Shown here: positions 12,001 through 17,799 of the stretch, one piece after another
Layout of the letters: each line of letters begins with the position of its first letter
Numbering within the stretch: the first letter of the stretch is position 1
From: Candidatus Kaiserbacteria bacterium
GTDB lineage: Bacteria; Patescibacteriota; Minisyncoccia; Phycocordibacterales; UBA918
DNA: 38,398 nucleotides
Reading direction: 5' to 3'
Assembly: GCA_024653575.1 (NCBI GenBank)
Contig: JANLIJ010000161.1
Location: 1-38,398, forward strand
Made by a program: the position numbers and the translations under genes
The notes under the pieces: generated by a model
What the model saw: the letters and a program-made list of their open reading frames with translations, nothing else
Databases searched by the model: none
Told to the model about the DNA's origin: nothing

Positions 12001-14159
12001 CAGATGCGGTTGTTAAATTGACGGTGACCTATGATGCTGATATGCAGGCTGACTTTGATGACGTGCGCTTCACGAGCAGTGATGGTGTAACACCACTTAA
12101 TCACTTTACTGAAACATATAGCGCAAGTTCACAGGCGACCGTCTGGGTGAAGGTACCAACGCTTGCCACATCGACTGATACTGAGGTCTATATGTACTAC
12201 GGCAACGGTGCAGTGAGTGACGGAAGTGCGACGAGTACGTTTGCATATATAGATACGTTTGAGGATGGAGGAATTGCAGAATATTCGGGTGACACGAGTA
12301 TCTTCGCTGTTGATGGAACATACGCGTATGAGAGAACCAATGGCCTCGATGCCACTGGAAACGAGAGTGCGAAGGCAACTGACGGTATATATAGAAATGA
12401 TGTGACGGTCTCACAGGGACAAACAATTCGCTACATGCAGTACATCAGCACCACCGCGGGGTCAGGAGATGAGACCTGTACGCTCTTTGGTGTGCAGTCA
12501 CCAGGAAGTAATAATTTAAACTATGCGGTATGTCTTGAGCTCTTCGGTACTGACCGTGTATCACTCGCAAAGGACGTTGATTACAATGACACATCGGGTA
12601 CGATTCTCGCATCGACGACGATAACGTATGCAACAGGATGGCATGAGGTTGAAATTGATTGGGCGACAGACGATTCCATTGGGGTGACCGTTTCAAGAAA
12701 TGGCACTGTCGTTGCGACAACGTCAGCGACCGATGCGTCATATACACAGGGAGGAGTTGGGTTTACATTCTGGTTCCAAAACGGAGGATGGGATATATAT
12801 TCGAGTCGTACACTTACAGCGACAACGCCAACGACAACCTTTGGGTTTGAACAGGTACCTGGTGGAGCGACATGGCTTGCGCCACTCAATACTACTGCAA
12901 CGGGTGTTGATGTCGGTGACAGTGCGCGTATCCGTTTCCTTGTTGAGAATACAGGCCTGACCGTCGCAAATCAAAATTATGAAATTGAGTTTGCGCCGAA
13001 GGGAGCTTCGCCGAGCTGTGAAGCAGTAAATTATGCGACATATGTCGAAGTACCGAACATCGCAAGCTGCGGCACGAGTGATATCTGTATGGTGTCATCC
13101 TCACAGTTTACAAATCTTGCATCGACAACAGATGTTCTGGGCGGTGCCGGCACATTCACCTACGGCCAAATTGTTGAGGATGCAAGTAACAATACGAGCA
13201 ACATCACACTTAACGATGATGAATATACGGAACTTGAGTATGTGATAACGCCTACCGTAAATGTTACTGATTCAAACTACTGTTTCAGAGTTTCAAATGA
13301 GGGGATTGACCTCGACTCATATGCTCAGGTTGCTGAGCTCGGTCTCCGATTTACACCAAATATTACCTCGCTTGTCTTTAATGACAGCAATGACATCACA
13401 CTTTTGCCAGGTACCACGACGCGCGTGTATGCGACGGGCACCGTTACTGATTTGAATGGGTACACCGATCTCGGGGCTGCAACGACTACGTTCTATCAGA
13501 ACGGTCCTGAAAATGGTGTTGGGTATGGTTGCTCGATCGATAACAACAACTGCTATCGTATGACGACGACGGGAGGTAGTTGCAGTTACACCAATTGTGG
13601 TGGTGATTCATGTGATATCGCGTGTTATGCGGACGTTTACTACCACGCGAATCCGACCGATATATTTTCGCCGGATGATGGTGATGCATGGACTGCGTAT
13701 CTTGAGGTGACTGATTTGGGTGGTGCGGTAGCAACAAATACTTCGTATTCACCTGACCTCATCACGCTTCGTGCCATCTCGATGGATAGTAGTATTGACT
13801 ACGGAGCCCTCGCAGTAAATTCTGATACAGGGGCATACAATGCAACAACGACACTTGAAAATATTGGTAATGGTAACCTCGATATTTCAATTGAAGGAAC
13901 AGATCTCACTGATGGAGGGTCATCCGCTATACCAGTGACACAGCAACACTTTGCGACATCGACATTTAGTTATAGTTCATGTGTCTATTGTAGTTCACTG
14001 GGAACTACATCAATTAACTACAAAATTGATTTGGCAAAACCTGCCTCAACAACACCATCGGTTACTGACGATATTTTCTGGGGTATTGCAATTCCATTTG
14101 GAGTCGCAGGTACACCGCATACAGGTACAAATATTTTCTACGCAATTGGAGATATATAA
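3..14159 (+). CDS. giant multidomain surface protein (5' truncated by window edge)
   Basis: The reading frame is open from base 3 to a TAA stop at 14157-14159, about 4,718 codons. The first in-frame ATG is at 294, but homologous domain sequence continues upstream of it, so the gene starts outside the window. Order seen: tail of a 'DWTLTW' module (3-150), a Y-W beta module (160-700), fibronectin-like and WFQTT modules (710-1950), a WDG propeller (about 1955-3165), three super-repeat copies (3487-11850) with a LamG-like plus DUF2341 insert in the first, a second Y-W module split by another DUF2341 (11884-13350), a Cys-containing Ig-like domain (13353-13765) and a conserved C-terminal module (13768-14159). 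It is Thr/Ser/Asn/Gly-rich with few Lys, as expected of an extracellular beta protein. No catalytic motif is recognised. Likely role, by inference: adhesin or surface fibre. Confidence is high for a real gene and low for function. Confidence 0.93.
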   Translation, partial: FDITQSPLDITGVSTTTYNNLCLRATLSTTNSSIPSLDDWTLSWEREPYLIQADYRWYANSTSTTPTDPWPVGAVDVDEDEAIITASPGLGSVLRLRMSIHDENVALSTSTSAFKLQYASSTDCTVATWSDVGAIGSSSPEWRGYNNAGISDGVTLSSLLLSTTTVLGTYEEANSSALNPNIVGVGNDVEFDWVLEHNGLAGTQYCFRAVTSDGVELNEYTNYPTLTTNASPNQPTLSTLFDNEKTATVTPNFQFSASDPEGEDLSYQIQIDNDYAFDSTVADRNTVDDGTMFENLATPADKDPFNTGETIEFRLSSALTNGVTYYWRVRSKDPNGSGAWGSWSQIRSFTIDTGLTASAWFQTTDEQFDTDSLEDTETSVAESVSLSGGFTTGTTTGTEVRFDWGTSGNAWDSFTFTDVEASSDLKYRIQYYENEVWADIPDTDLPGNSTGFDTSPVNLLGLDTATYNTIRVVAVFTDAGASPVLQEWTIYWGYKILPPDINMLFPNERQATTTPVLEFFTSDPQGDTLVYQVQWSTTYNFTASTTRTSSSSSGFANITTPADTSPFNSGELIQYTIQPGDALTDNVTYWWRVRAVDPLGSNNYSAFTDPQSFTVSSTTNVSTWFQTTSEQFLTDSLSGITTLAQSATVATTAIESLVGYAEGTAPEPRYRLWDGTVWGSELQALSVGSAITWLSTKPGETREEYLLGTLGTDGDVNIQVYQNGSWGNLQEITTGVPNTTARGFDIAYENVSGDAMVVSCDGDADPVYYIWDGAWTLGGTINLNSSNNCTWIRLMSDPVSDEIILMARDSSGLYYELFVWSGSSWGNSTTLGSMNEVVHEGVTGSYEESGAQAVVVASNGINASFVWKAWDGAVWSATTTVALGDDFESGALVSDVGSDNMALCYVDEDNDIGAVRWTGAGFVATVELETAWAAGSTVKNDRPVDCLFEVGGARDGYIMVAYSDTTNVRYRVWDGAVWVAEASVSTIQDSARVQLRRTFANLPQLVAYDMTNDRYDYSSWNGATWSVFQSLETNGVSGAYPYKEPFMIAPRNPGSTGTIVGNPGIAFYDGAGPYWQELNWTDSEPSGSTILYQVEYYDGVSWELVPDSLIPNNSVGTSTGPISLINVLPVSTYNMIRPVANLSCNLGTCPTLSDWTLTWSAGITVSGTAQQYDQSANLTSGTVAVAINGALQVGRTGTISGGTWSIANVNAAPGDVITVFISGVADTNEAVAKARYDGVGDMSGLRLYERHVTIGSNDATSTPFTNTDLGLYDYSNNEDLFFNATGTALSTCVESGCADAELYIMASTTYAPSGSLTLHDIENNGTLIAQGNTLTVSGSWDNNGTTTMGTSTVIFTATSTTETIDGTGSITNAFYNVTFGNGATTATWTPLSTLDIDNNLTVSNGTLSRDGVQITVGGNLTTGASGFWSGSATTTFDGTGTKNWSDSNAILQNVGNVHVDGTSKTIQLTGNVKAQSVTIGADDILDVSTGNFDITVLTDWINNNTFVPRAGEVIFGATTTNRIITAGGDAFYDLTFNGVGGSWSFTEADLSVTNDFRVSTGTVTMPTGTTTLSGSWNSVGGTFAHNNSTLLMTSGGVETISASGTPFTNNFYTLVFNGLGSWSFLDTSATTSNDFRIQQGTVVLPQTTLSVSGNFMNTGGTFTHNSGTVAFTGTGARVIDTNASFNNVLFGGSGSWSFFDTSVTVLGSFVATNGTVTLPSSTLTLGGSLVNTAVINHNSGTVLFNSSDTGETINLGNSPLYNAIFNSTGGGWTITAPATTTNNFSLSTTSTFTLASGQTLAVLGTFTNNVSNASTTWAGSTLSLEAGNYSINSKTNLGDTYDTLRVKASTDIKMWNSSASLYVVDGTGSLYSQDHAGVDGVLYIFGAYERISGNEYWSYATDFDGTALGGGSRQVDVRFAGGASASFTDATLQILGTAVSTTTVDRQSGGLFGIVLSNSTLNAQYYDIRHQNELGLRLLNGTTITSLANGHFTVDAIGGSAITASSSTIDLNPGLQIYNVQFDTAVGALSDLTTGDGENTFIFFDDFNDGSINTSKWTKDVELGSITETGGYLRAGGGIASGNYGHVSLGSEVGYASFLDNSVVWRARNSTNGIGELVFRGDYGTNRGYKARFDQRVGTNGNAFLETPYSGWTISNGTGTCTSDSLEPVADQWYRYEVTASSTNFIMYRDGASMRNCTDNTFALAGEIALQNHYGSYTDYDWVGVRPFVTPAPTSTSWGVEETVRTGLYRESHVVTGSIIGAQTDYVLPITVNYGAGTDAGSTMYCDSLCNTNFSDVRFTNQDGSPLSYWRDESFATSSTATFWVKFDSIPASPATTSIYAYYGDVSGYNVTQSDGAPTSYWWFRSSLGDIDGESYDNDTGNPGSIRWDDSALTINVSGTVYSDDGVTPMSGPTCNDSTQNIRIVVEGGSSYTGDCASADGTFSIPGVVIVGDPVVTAYLDTNGGAKGTTVTRTPTADITDLDIHQNRVITRHEDTAPLNILNMAVYDFDNDSDIRFTAATGTLTVLSGSELHIASTTTFAPVGDITINANASGTASDGSLHLARNAILTGYATSTYTIGGSFTMDEGAVFSPASTTVVMNATTTGKTITTTASQEISFSTLEFNGAGGGWNINGDVRAYENMLVTQGTVSGTADVTVVNGSLIGDGVLSMGGGTTTINSSNTLGGATAWTFANLVLGNASLVGTTTPSSNATTTILGKLTISTAHFLHAGGSLWNFAGTGNVFTENGTFIEGTSTVRYSGTGATNILSTTYHNLDLKAQGGSPTYTAVGLGIVVSNNAVIGNGTTVTFDTSDPALDVNGNLSIETGGTFIGSGSASTTIAGDWDNNGTFTASGGTIVFDGASASNIYAGNSSFSNVRFNGIGTFTVAEHATATVSLMLRNAGSFTLSSGQTLAVDGTFTNEIGGAGTTWTGSTLSLYGGGNYAINASTTSDIYNVLNVRTNTQIRMWNSSASTYDVHTSGSLYSQDHANVTGDLYIFGAYTKSAGTDYWSHATDFDGSILGSPRNVDVYVAGGGSILYTGGGLSVVGDASASTTIQNQGSGTYTFRIGGNASTTWSYYQISNTDSSGLVFSGTPTVVTLSHGDFDVTQNSGTALTVGGTVMTQNPARTFTNNSFATSTGVGPAYNVTATGTTVSSWRFTNHTGTIDGEAFDVDPTGDPGYVVWDDSAANITVSGIVYSDEGTTPMGASVCDGGTQSIHLRVGGLTSYTGSCNGSGAYSISGVLYSPGDSLIVYIDGETEKAATVTEDPISSIGNMDLYENRVIVRHEGTDPLSIVDMSLWDSSDDADIPFTAVDGSPDTLTVPANRKLIVWGSKEFEPNGNVTVSGGGGGSAYDGTLELYSSAIFDATGSETHTIGGSLIAGVGASIDDETSTFTFTTTGGARTIDTNEYSFYNAVFNGSGSWTITNTALDVGNDLTITQGAVTLPSGTTTITGTLSVTSGSFNANGGNMLFNSATAETITASTSAFNTLTINGAGSFALQGTHATATSRVRIENGTFTSVSGTFTVGENFINDGTFAHNSGTLRMTSAGTAVLTASSSDLGSVIFSGGGAYSFTDEDVALLGSLTIQSGAVAMASGTMSIGGSFVNSGGTFTHATGTVLFNSSDVGETINSGVSTFNSVSFASASGGWTITNNATTTGNFSLVSATSFAVSSSTRLAVQGVFTNLVGGGATTWTGSTLAINSGVSYTINTKTSGGDTYNTVLISSSTALRAWDSAGSIAVMDANSSFYSQDHAGVSGSLYIFGNYVRRTGADYWSYATDFDGTALGGSSRQAFVYMANGATTTLTGGSLDIVGTAGFDTTINNQGSGTYGVNIMGGTLNAQYYSFTNMGAEGLTLSGTTTITSLTEGNFTLAQNGGSLITLSSTTLNHNAGLVVTGASFATTSAITGYNINLVGTTPSAWTFVSHTGNLSGEAFDNDGGDDCGSLRWSNSTCLLTQQSGYRWRNDDGGEGVPNSEWFDLDWGKRKRVTVTNADAIAYTDAVVKLTVTYDADMQADFDDVRFTSSDGVTPLNHFTETYSASSQATVWVKVPTLATSTDTEVYMYYGNGAVSDGSATSTFAYIDTFEDGGIAEYSGDTSIFAVDGTYAYERTNGLDATGNESAKATDGIYRNDVTVSQGQTIRYMQYISTTAGSGDETCTLFGVQSPGSNNLNYAVCLELFGTDRVSLAKDVDYNDTSGTILASTTITYATGWHEVEIDWATDDSIGVTVSRNGTVVATTSATDASYTQGGVGFTFWFQNGGWDIYSSRTLTATTPTTTFGFEQVPGGATWLAPLNTTATGVDVGDSARIRFLVENTGLTVANQNYEIEFAPKGASPSCEAVNYATYVEVPNIASCGTSDICMVSSSQFTNLASTTDVLGGAGTFTYGQIVEDASNNTSNITLNDDEYTELEYVITPTVNVTDSNYCFRVSNEGIDLDSYAQVAELGLRFTPNITSLVFNDSNDITLLPGTTTRVYATGTVTDLNGYTDLGAATTTFYQNGPENGVGYGCSIDNNNCYRMTTTGGSCSYTNCGGDSCDIACYADVYYHANPTDIFSPDDGDAWTAYLEVTDLGGAVATNTSYSPDLITLRAISMDSSIDYGALAVNSDTGAYNATTTLENIGNGNLDISIEGTDLTDGGSSAIPVTQQHFATSTFSYSSCVYCSSLGTTSINYKIDLAKPASTTPSVTDDIFWGIAIPFGVAGTPHTGTNIFYAIGDI
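706..3486 (+). repeat. two tandem copies of a fibronectin-like + WFQTT module in the giant protein
   Basis: Copy 1 (about 706-1490) and copy 2 (about 1491-3486) share a block beginning LFPNE/LFDNE, then 'SDPxGdxLxYQ', 'ATPAD.xPFNxG' and 'YYWRVR' (fibronectin-III-like strands), then 'WFQTTxEQFxTDSL', and end in a 'YNxIRxxA' strand. Copy 2 has the WDG propeller inserted between the WFQTT part and the C-terminal part. The first 150 bases of the window hold the tail of a further copy ('DDWTLSW' against 'SDWTLTW' at about 3460), so the array continues upstream. Confidence 0.75.
1955..3165 (+). other. WDG-type beta-propeller domain inserted in the giant protein
   Basis: About eight short blade motifs of the form Y/F-x-x-W-D/N/S-G-x-x-W recur at near-regular spacing: YRLWDGTVW, YQNGSW, YIWDGAW, VWSGSSW, AWDGAVW, RWTGAGF, YRVWDGAVW and SWNGATW. 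This fits a seven- or eight-bladed propeller. The flanking sequence ('TDSL...QSATVA' before, 'GTIVGNPGIAFYDG' after) aligns with the uninterrupted module copy at 1074-1480, so the propeller looks like an insertion into that module. Function (ligand or glycan binding) is inferred from fold type only. Confidence 0.65.
3487..11850 (+). repeat. three copies of an approximately 2.3-2.8 kb super-repeat (beta-solenoid-like)
   Basis: Copies lie at about 3487-7185 (with an approximately 950-base insert), 7186-9568 and 9570-11850. Each begins with an 'ITVSG' strand, a short carboxypeptidase-regulatory-like region and an 'RHE...NM' segment (copies 2 and 3). Each continues through many 55-65-residue units ('F.G.GSWSF.DT', 'GTV.LP..TLT.GGSF.N', 'GGTFTHNSGTV.F') and closes with an LYSQDHA/FYSQDHA-YIFG-YWSYATDFDG block (about 5610, 8950 and 11250) and a 'GEAFDxD' end. 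The small units resemble filamentous-haemagglutinin-like beta-helix rungs, although the fold is inferred. The copies have diverged clearly, so this is not a recent nucleotide duplication. Confidence 0.8.
6094..7042 (+). other. LamG/concanavalin-like + DUF2341 segment inserted in super-repeat copy 1
   Basis: Super-repeat copies 2 and 3 read straight from a '.SFATS/T' strand to a 'YNV/YNI' strand. Copy 1 carries about 316 extra residues between the equivalent points. The insert starts near 'FFDDFNDGSINTSKW', typical of concanavalin-like lectin domains, and includes a 'W.YEVTASST..FIMYRDG' strand pair. It ends with a DUF2341-like region ('FSDVRFTNQDGSPLSYW', then 'ATFWVKFDSIP', then 'SIYAYYG'). 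DUF2341 is a domain of unknown function often next to lectin-like folds in surface proteins. The surrounding DNA (about 5900-7560) looks more A+T-rich than the rest of the gene. Confidence 0.7.
11940..12860 (+). other. second DUF2341 + concanavalin-like insert, splitting a Y-W beta module
   Basis: A module starting 'GYRWRNDDGGEG' (about 11880) is interrupted after 'NSEWFD' by 'WGKRKRVTVTNAD...FDDVRFTSSDG...ATVWVKVPTL...VYMYYGNG', a DUF2341-type domain. A 'DTFEDGG' concanavalin-like region with 'WHEVEIDWATDDSI' follows. After about 300 residues the module resumes at 'TGVDVGDSARIRFLVENTG' and continues to 'NYCFRVSNEG'. The uninterrupted form of this module is seen at 160-700 of this gene and twice in the gene at 34065. 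Confidence 0.7.
13353..14159 (+). other. conserved two-domain C-terminus of the giant protein
   Basis: A Cys-containing Ig-like domain (short C-rich patch 'NNNCY...CSYTNCGGDSCDIAC') is followed by a terminal module starting 'IDYGAL' and ending 'DIFWGIAIPFG...GTNIFYAIGDI'. The same order occurs at the end of the protein encoded at 21732-23576 ('IPYGAL' to 'AYWGIRVPG...GENTFTAIIGE'). There is no LPXTG motif and no C-terminal membrane helix. By inference the module could serve as a sorting, anchoring or assembly domain. Confidence 0.6.
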
Positions 14160-14217
14160 AATCAATCACAAAATGTGGTCAGGTGTGAGATGAGTTTAAA
14201 GTTATCCGATTGAGCTA

Positions 14218-14243
14218 GTTTCTTATTTCTTATTTCTTATTTA
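14218..14243 (+). repeat. short tandem TTCTTAT tract upstream of the fibronectin gene
   Basis: Three head-to-tail copies of a TTTCTTA/TTCTTAT heptamer lie just before the start codon at 14254. A degenerate version of the same pyrimidine-rich tract precedes the permease gene at about 20411-20440. The tract may be slippage-prone; no regulatory function can be shown from sequence. Confidence 0.6.
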
Positions 14244-14253
14244 CTATAGAGGT

Positions 14254-15753
14254 ATGATTCGTTCGCTTTCCACAGCGATTTTGACGCTCTTTGTGATTGC
14301 ATACTATGTGCAGGTTATGCCTGTCGTGCGTGCAGCTGACACTGTCCCACCTGATATTACGAATGTTCAGATTACGAACGTTGCGGAGGACACTGTTACC
14401 GTGACGTGGGTGACCGATGAGGATGCAGACTCAACCATAAACTATGGACTTCAGGAGGACTATGGAATTGTGCGTATTCCTGAGGCAAACCGTACGGAAC
14501 ACTCAGTGACACTCGATAATCTTGAGCCTGGTCGTACCTACTACTTCCGCGTAGTTTCGTCTGATGAGGATGGTAACCAAGGGATTTCTGCAAACTATAA
14601 GGTGCTCACTGAAGGCAACCCCGAGTCAGGAAGTGATTCAGGAAAGGGAAGTGAGACACAGACAGAGACGAGTCAGACAGTGCAAACACAATCACAGACA
14701 ACGCAAGAAATTGTTGAACAGATTCAGCAAATCCAGTCACCCGAGACACTTCAGGAAATTCTCAATGAGACCGTGAAGGCGATTCAGGGCATTACTGAGG
14801 ACCTTACCATCGTCGGTCCTCCAACCGTTGTTACAGAGACCACAAGCGCAATTGTGAAATGGACAACAGACAGAGCTGCAAGCTCTGAGGTTCGCTTTTC
14901 ATCATCTGATACATACATTCCTGAACAGTATGAATTCTCTCAAGCAAGCACTGATGCCGATACGACTGACCACGAGGTGCGCATCATTGGTCTCGAACCA
15001 TATACCGAGTATCACTTCCAAGTTCGTTCAAAGGACAGTTATGATATTACCGGCACGAGTCGAGATTACACCTTTAGAACGAAAGCATCACTACCCGATA
15101 TAAAGAACTTGCATATATTGAAAGTTGAGGAAAACTCTGCGACGCTTGCGTGGGACACTACCGTCCCCGCGAAGGCGCTCATTGAATATCAAGACCTCAC
15201 AACGGGTGCGCAAAACTCGATTGGGCGACCAACACTTGCCTCGACGCATCAGATGAGAATCTCTGACCTTACACTTGGAACGCGCTACGTTGCCTTTGTT
15301 ATCGCTGAAAATGCAGGAGGGGACAGAGTAAAGAGTAACCCAATCACTTTCGTTACGGTGAAGGATACTGCGCCACCAATCATTAGTAACGTGACCAACG
15401 AATCGACCATTTTCCCTGGTGGTGAGTCTCGTATTCAAACTATTATAGAGTGGCTCACCGACGAGCCTGCACATTGTGCGCTTTCATATCGCGAAGGTAT
15501 ATCAGGAGGTATTGATCCAACAGTCATTGACTCAAAGGACAGTGGTTTTACAGCACAGCACGTTGAGGTGATTGTGGAGTTTGCTCCTGCAACGGTATAC
15601 CAATTTTGGCTCGAATGTGCAGATGATGCGGGGAACTCGGTGAAATCTGAGAACTACGTGCTCTTCACACCAATTCAAGAGAAAAATATTATTGATATCA
15701 TTATTGAGAACTTCGAAAGCACCTTCGGATGGGTTAAGAACGTTGGCGGGTAG
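14254..15753 (+). CDS. secreted fibronectin type III repeat protein
   Basis: This 499-residue protein has an N-terminal signal or membrane segment at about residues 4-26, ending 'VVRAAD'. Four fibronectin-III-like domains follow at about 30-120, 185-285, 287-375 and 378-480, each with a 'TVTW/ATLAW' B-strand and a 'L.PGT.Y.F.V' F-strand. A Gln/Ser/Thr-rich linker and short helix (about 121-178) separates the first two. The C-terminal end is a short amphipathic stretch ('NIIDIIIENFESTFGW'). It lies 123 bases upstream of the ABC ATPase gene on the same strand, so it may belong with the transporter, but the palindrome between them could decouple expression. A GAGG is present only 2 bases before the ATG, so Shine-Dalgarno support is poor. 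Role: extracellular binding or spacer protein (inferred). Confidence 0.88.
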   Translation: MIRSLSTAILTLFVIAYYVQVMPVVRAADTVPPDITNVQITNVAEDTVTVTWVTDEDADSTINYGLQEDYGIVRIPEANRTEHSVTLDNLEPGRTYYFRVVSSDEDGNQGISANYKVLTEGNPESGSDSGKGSETQTETSQTVQTQSQTTQEIVEQIQQIQSPETLQEILNETVKAIQGITEDLTIVGPPTVVTETTSAIVKWTTDRAASSEVRFSSSDTYIPEQYEFSQASTDADTTDHEVRIIGLEPYTEYHFQVRSKDSYDITGTSRDYTFRTKASLPDIKNLHILKVEENSATLAWDTTVPAKALIEYQDLTTGAQNSIGRPTLASTHQMRISDLTLGTRYVAFVIAENAGGDRVKSNPITFVTVKDTAPPIISNVTNESTIFPGGESRIQTIIEWLTDEPAHCALSYREGISGGIDPTVIDSKDSGFTAQHVEVIVEFAPATVYQFWLECADDAGNSVKSENYVLFTPIQEKNIIDIIIENFESTFGWVKNVGG

Positions 15754-15775
15754 AATATAGAATAGAAAATATAGG

Positions 15776-15852
15776 ATATGGAATATAGAATAGAAAAAAT
15801 AAAAAATATAACATATGCAACGCGAAGCGTTGCTATATTCTATATTCCATAT
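15776..15852. repeat. interrupted palindrome between fibronectin and ABC ATPase genes
   Basis: Perfect 17-base arms at 15776-15792 (ATATGGAATATAGAATA) and 15836-15852 enclose a second perfect stem, GCAACGC (15817-15823) and GCGTTGC (15827-15833), with a GAA loop. The left side has 24 unpaired A-rich bases between the two stems. GAATATAGAATAG also occurs as a direct repeat in this gap. In RNA it would form a long hairpin that could end the upstream transcript or limit read-through, but no clean U-tract follows. Confidence 0.75.
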
Positions 15853-15876
15853 TCTCTATCCTGTATCTAATTTATT

Positions 15877-17199
15877 ATGTCAAAACCACTCATTATATGT
15901 AGGAACCTTGACATCACCTATAATAAGGGGAAGTCGAATGAATTTAAGGCGCTTCAGGGTGTAAACACTGACATTTACGAGGGCGAGTATATTATTCTCT
16001 TTGGACCATCGGGTTGTGGAAAGTCAACACTCATGTACGCCATACAGGGTTCACTTCCACCGGGTGATGGGACATTACTTATACGAGGCGATGATATTTA
16101 CTCATATCCCCCACAGGAGCGCGTCTACTTCCAGAGATATGTCATGGGAATTATTTTTCAGTCATTCAATCTCATTGGCTCCCTCTCGGTGCTCGATAAT
16201 GTTGCGCTTCCCATGATTTTTTGTGATGCAAATAAAGCGACACGCGAACGAAGGGCACAAATGTTGCTCGACAGGTTTGGTGTTGGTCACGTATCCGATA
16301 AGATTCCCTCAATGCTCTCAGGAGGACAGCAACAGCGTGTCTCTGTAGCGCGTTCCATGGTGAACGATCCGCAGATTCTACTCGCTGATGAACCAACAGG
16401 GAACCTCGATAGCACATCGACACAGCAGGTTATGGATAAGATTGACGAAATTAACACCTTTGATCAACGCACCATTATCATGGTCTCACACAATGCAGCT
16501 CACCTCTCATACGCTCATCGTGTGTACTACCTCAAGGATGGATTCATTGTGCGTGAGGTGGTGAATCCTCAGAGAAAGCAAATTAAACCCGTTCGTGAAG
16601 GTGAGACTATTGTAACTGAACTCGAACTGCTTGCGCGTCTTTTTCCCTACGACTCTATAGACACCCTTCGTGTAAAAAGTCTTACCAATTTTTTAACGCA
16701 AGATTATTCATTCAACCAACTTATTCGTATCGAGAAAGCTATCAGCCTTCTTATAAATGGAAAGATTCACAAAAAACTATTTATCGATGCACTGGTGAAA
16801 AAGTATGACGAAGGTGGGGTAGGAATAGAGAGGAAAACAGCAGAGCATATGGCGAGTGCTTCGGTCTCTATCGTGAAGCAGTCAGCAGATATTAAGCGTT
16901 TCAGAAGTGACAATGATTCCGATGCGGCATTCTTTTCGCAACATAAATTCGCTGAACGCGTGCGCGAGTATCTTCTAGAAAATCATCACATTCCACTCAC
17001 AAAAGTAATGGAGGCAAACCTTACTACGATGATTGCTGACAGGCTCTCCGGCGTCACGGGAGATAAAGATTTCCATAGAGAACTCATGGCGCTCACCAAG
17101 GATGGTGGCCTTCACCTCAAAGAAGATCTCGCTGATGATATGGCGCGGTACATGGAGAAACTCATCGCCCTCGGTGTTGATGTGAGCTACAAGGCGTAA
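15877..17199 (+). CDS. MacB/LolD-type ABC transporter ATP-binding protein with long C-terminal extension
   Basis: This is a 440-residue ATPase. The nucleotide-binding domain spans about residues 5-230: Walker [10 protein letters not shown] at 43-51, Q-loop Gln95, signature LSGGQ at 147-151, Walker B ILLADE at 167-172, D-loop NLD at 176-178 and H-loop His205. The ADEPTGNLD form and overall layout fit the MacB/LolD/FtsE group, which pair with FtsX-fold permeases and act on lipoproteins, peptides or cell-wall enzymes at the membrane. Family members are usually about 220-250 residues; here about 200 extra residues follow, predicted mainly helical and charged, with no domain I recognise. The probable partner permease is at 20449, two genes downstream. 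The ATG at 15877 fits the domain start, and I see no Shine-Dalgarno. Confidence 0.93.
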   Translation: MSKPLIICRNLDITYNKGKSNEFKALQGVNTDIYEGEYIILFGPSGCGKSTLMYAIQGSLPPGDGTLLIRGDDIYSYPPQERVYFQRYVMGIIFQSFNLIGSLSVLDNVALPMIFCDANKATRERRAQMLLDRFGVGHVSDKIPSMLSGGQQQRVSVARSMVNDPQILLADEPTGNLDSTSTQQVMDKIDEINTFDQRTIIMVSHNAAHLSYAHRVYYLKDGFIVREVVNPQRKQIKPVREGETIVTELELLARLFPYDSIDTLRVKSLTNFLTQDYSFNQLIRIEKAISLLINGKIHKKLFIDALVKKYDEGGVGIERKTAEHMASASVSIVKQSADIKRFRSDNDSDAAFFSQHKFAERVREYLLENHHIPLTKVMEANLTTMIADRLSGVTGDKDFHRELMALTKDGGLHLKEDLADDMARYMEKLIALGVDVSYKA

Positions 17200-17256
17200 T
17201 AAACATAATTGTTATGGCTTGTGTCCCCATCTCACCGAGATAGTATCTACATACAT

Positions 17257-17265
17257 TGTTATACT
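17257..17265 (+). promoter_or_regulatory. extended -10 element, near-leaderless start
   Basis: TGTTATACT (a TGn plus a TATACT hexamer at 17260-17265) ends 9 bases before the ATG at 17275. Transcription starting about 7 bases downstream would give a leader of only a few bases. No convincing -35 element is seen. Confidence 0.4.
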
Positions 17266-17274
17266 ACTTGTACT

Positions 17275-17799
17275 ATGTTCCCAACATTTCGTGTGTTCAC
17301 CGAACGTCACCCACGATACGTTACTCTTGTGGGATTTTCTATTTTTGTCTTGGGTATGACACTGTATGGTTTCCAGCAAATATCTGAGCGAACAGTAGTA
17401 AAGGTGCCGCCGATAGTCAATAATGAAAATACGGAAGAATTACAAAAATCTCTTCTTGAACCAATGAGGACAGATTTTGGTGCGAGTGTACCTGATGGTT
17501 TTGTCGCCGATATTCCAGTTGAGGGAGGGGTGATGTTTGAACAGAGCTATAGCCTCGAATACCCAGAACAGAAGCAATTGTCTGTGGTTTTCCCTTCGGC
17601 ACTGAATGTAAAAGAAAACTATATTCTGTATGAGGATTTTCTCAAAGATCAAGGGTGGAATGTTTTAAATAGGTATGAGAGTGATATGGTGTCCTCGCTA
17701 TATGCAACAAAGGAAAATGAAGAAGTTAATGTAACCATTGGTGAACTTGGTGCAGGCATGGCAAAATCACAGGTGAGTATTAGTATTTTGAAAAAATGA
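17275..17799 (+). CDS. small single-pass membrane protein of unknown function
   Basis: I chose ATG 17275 (174 residues, MFPTFRV) over the upstream in-frame ATG at 17209, because 17209 adds a non-hydrophobic stretch and overlaps the -10-like element. One membrane helix lies at about residues 16-36 (LVGFSIFVLGMTLYGF) behind a basic N-terminus, so the remainder should be outside the cell. The external part has 'SYSLEYPEQKQLSVVFPS', 'YEDFLKDQGWNV' and 'ATKENEEVNVTI', the pattern of a compact alpha/beta domain. I do not recognise the family. The stop codon overlaps the next start by four bases (ATGA at 17796), which implies translational coupling with the glycine-rich protein. Confidence 0.8.
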   Translation: MFPTFRVFTERHPRYVTLVGFSIFVLGMTLYGFQQISERTVVKVPPIVNNENTEELQKSLLEPMRTDFGASVPDGFVADIPVEGGVMFEQSYSLEYPEQKQLSVVFPSALNVKENYILYEDFLKDQGWNVLNRYESDMVSSLYATKENEEVNVTIGELGAGMAKSQVSISILKK

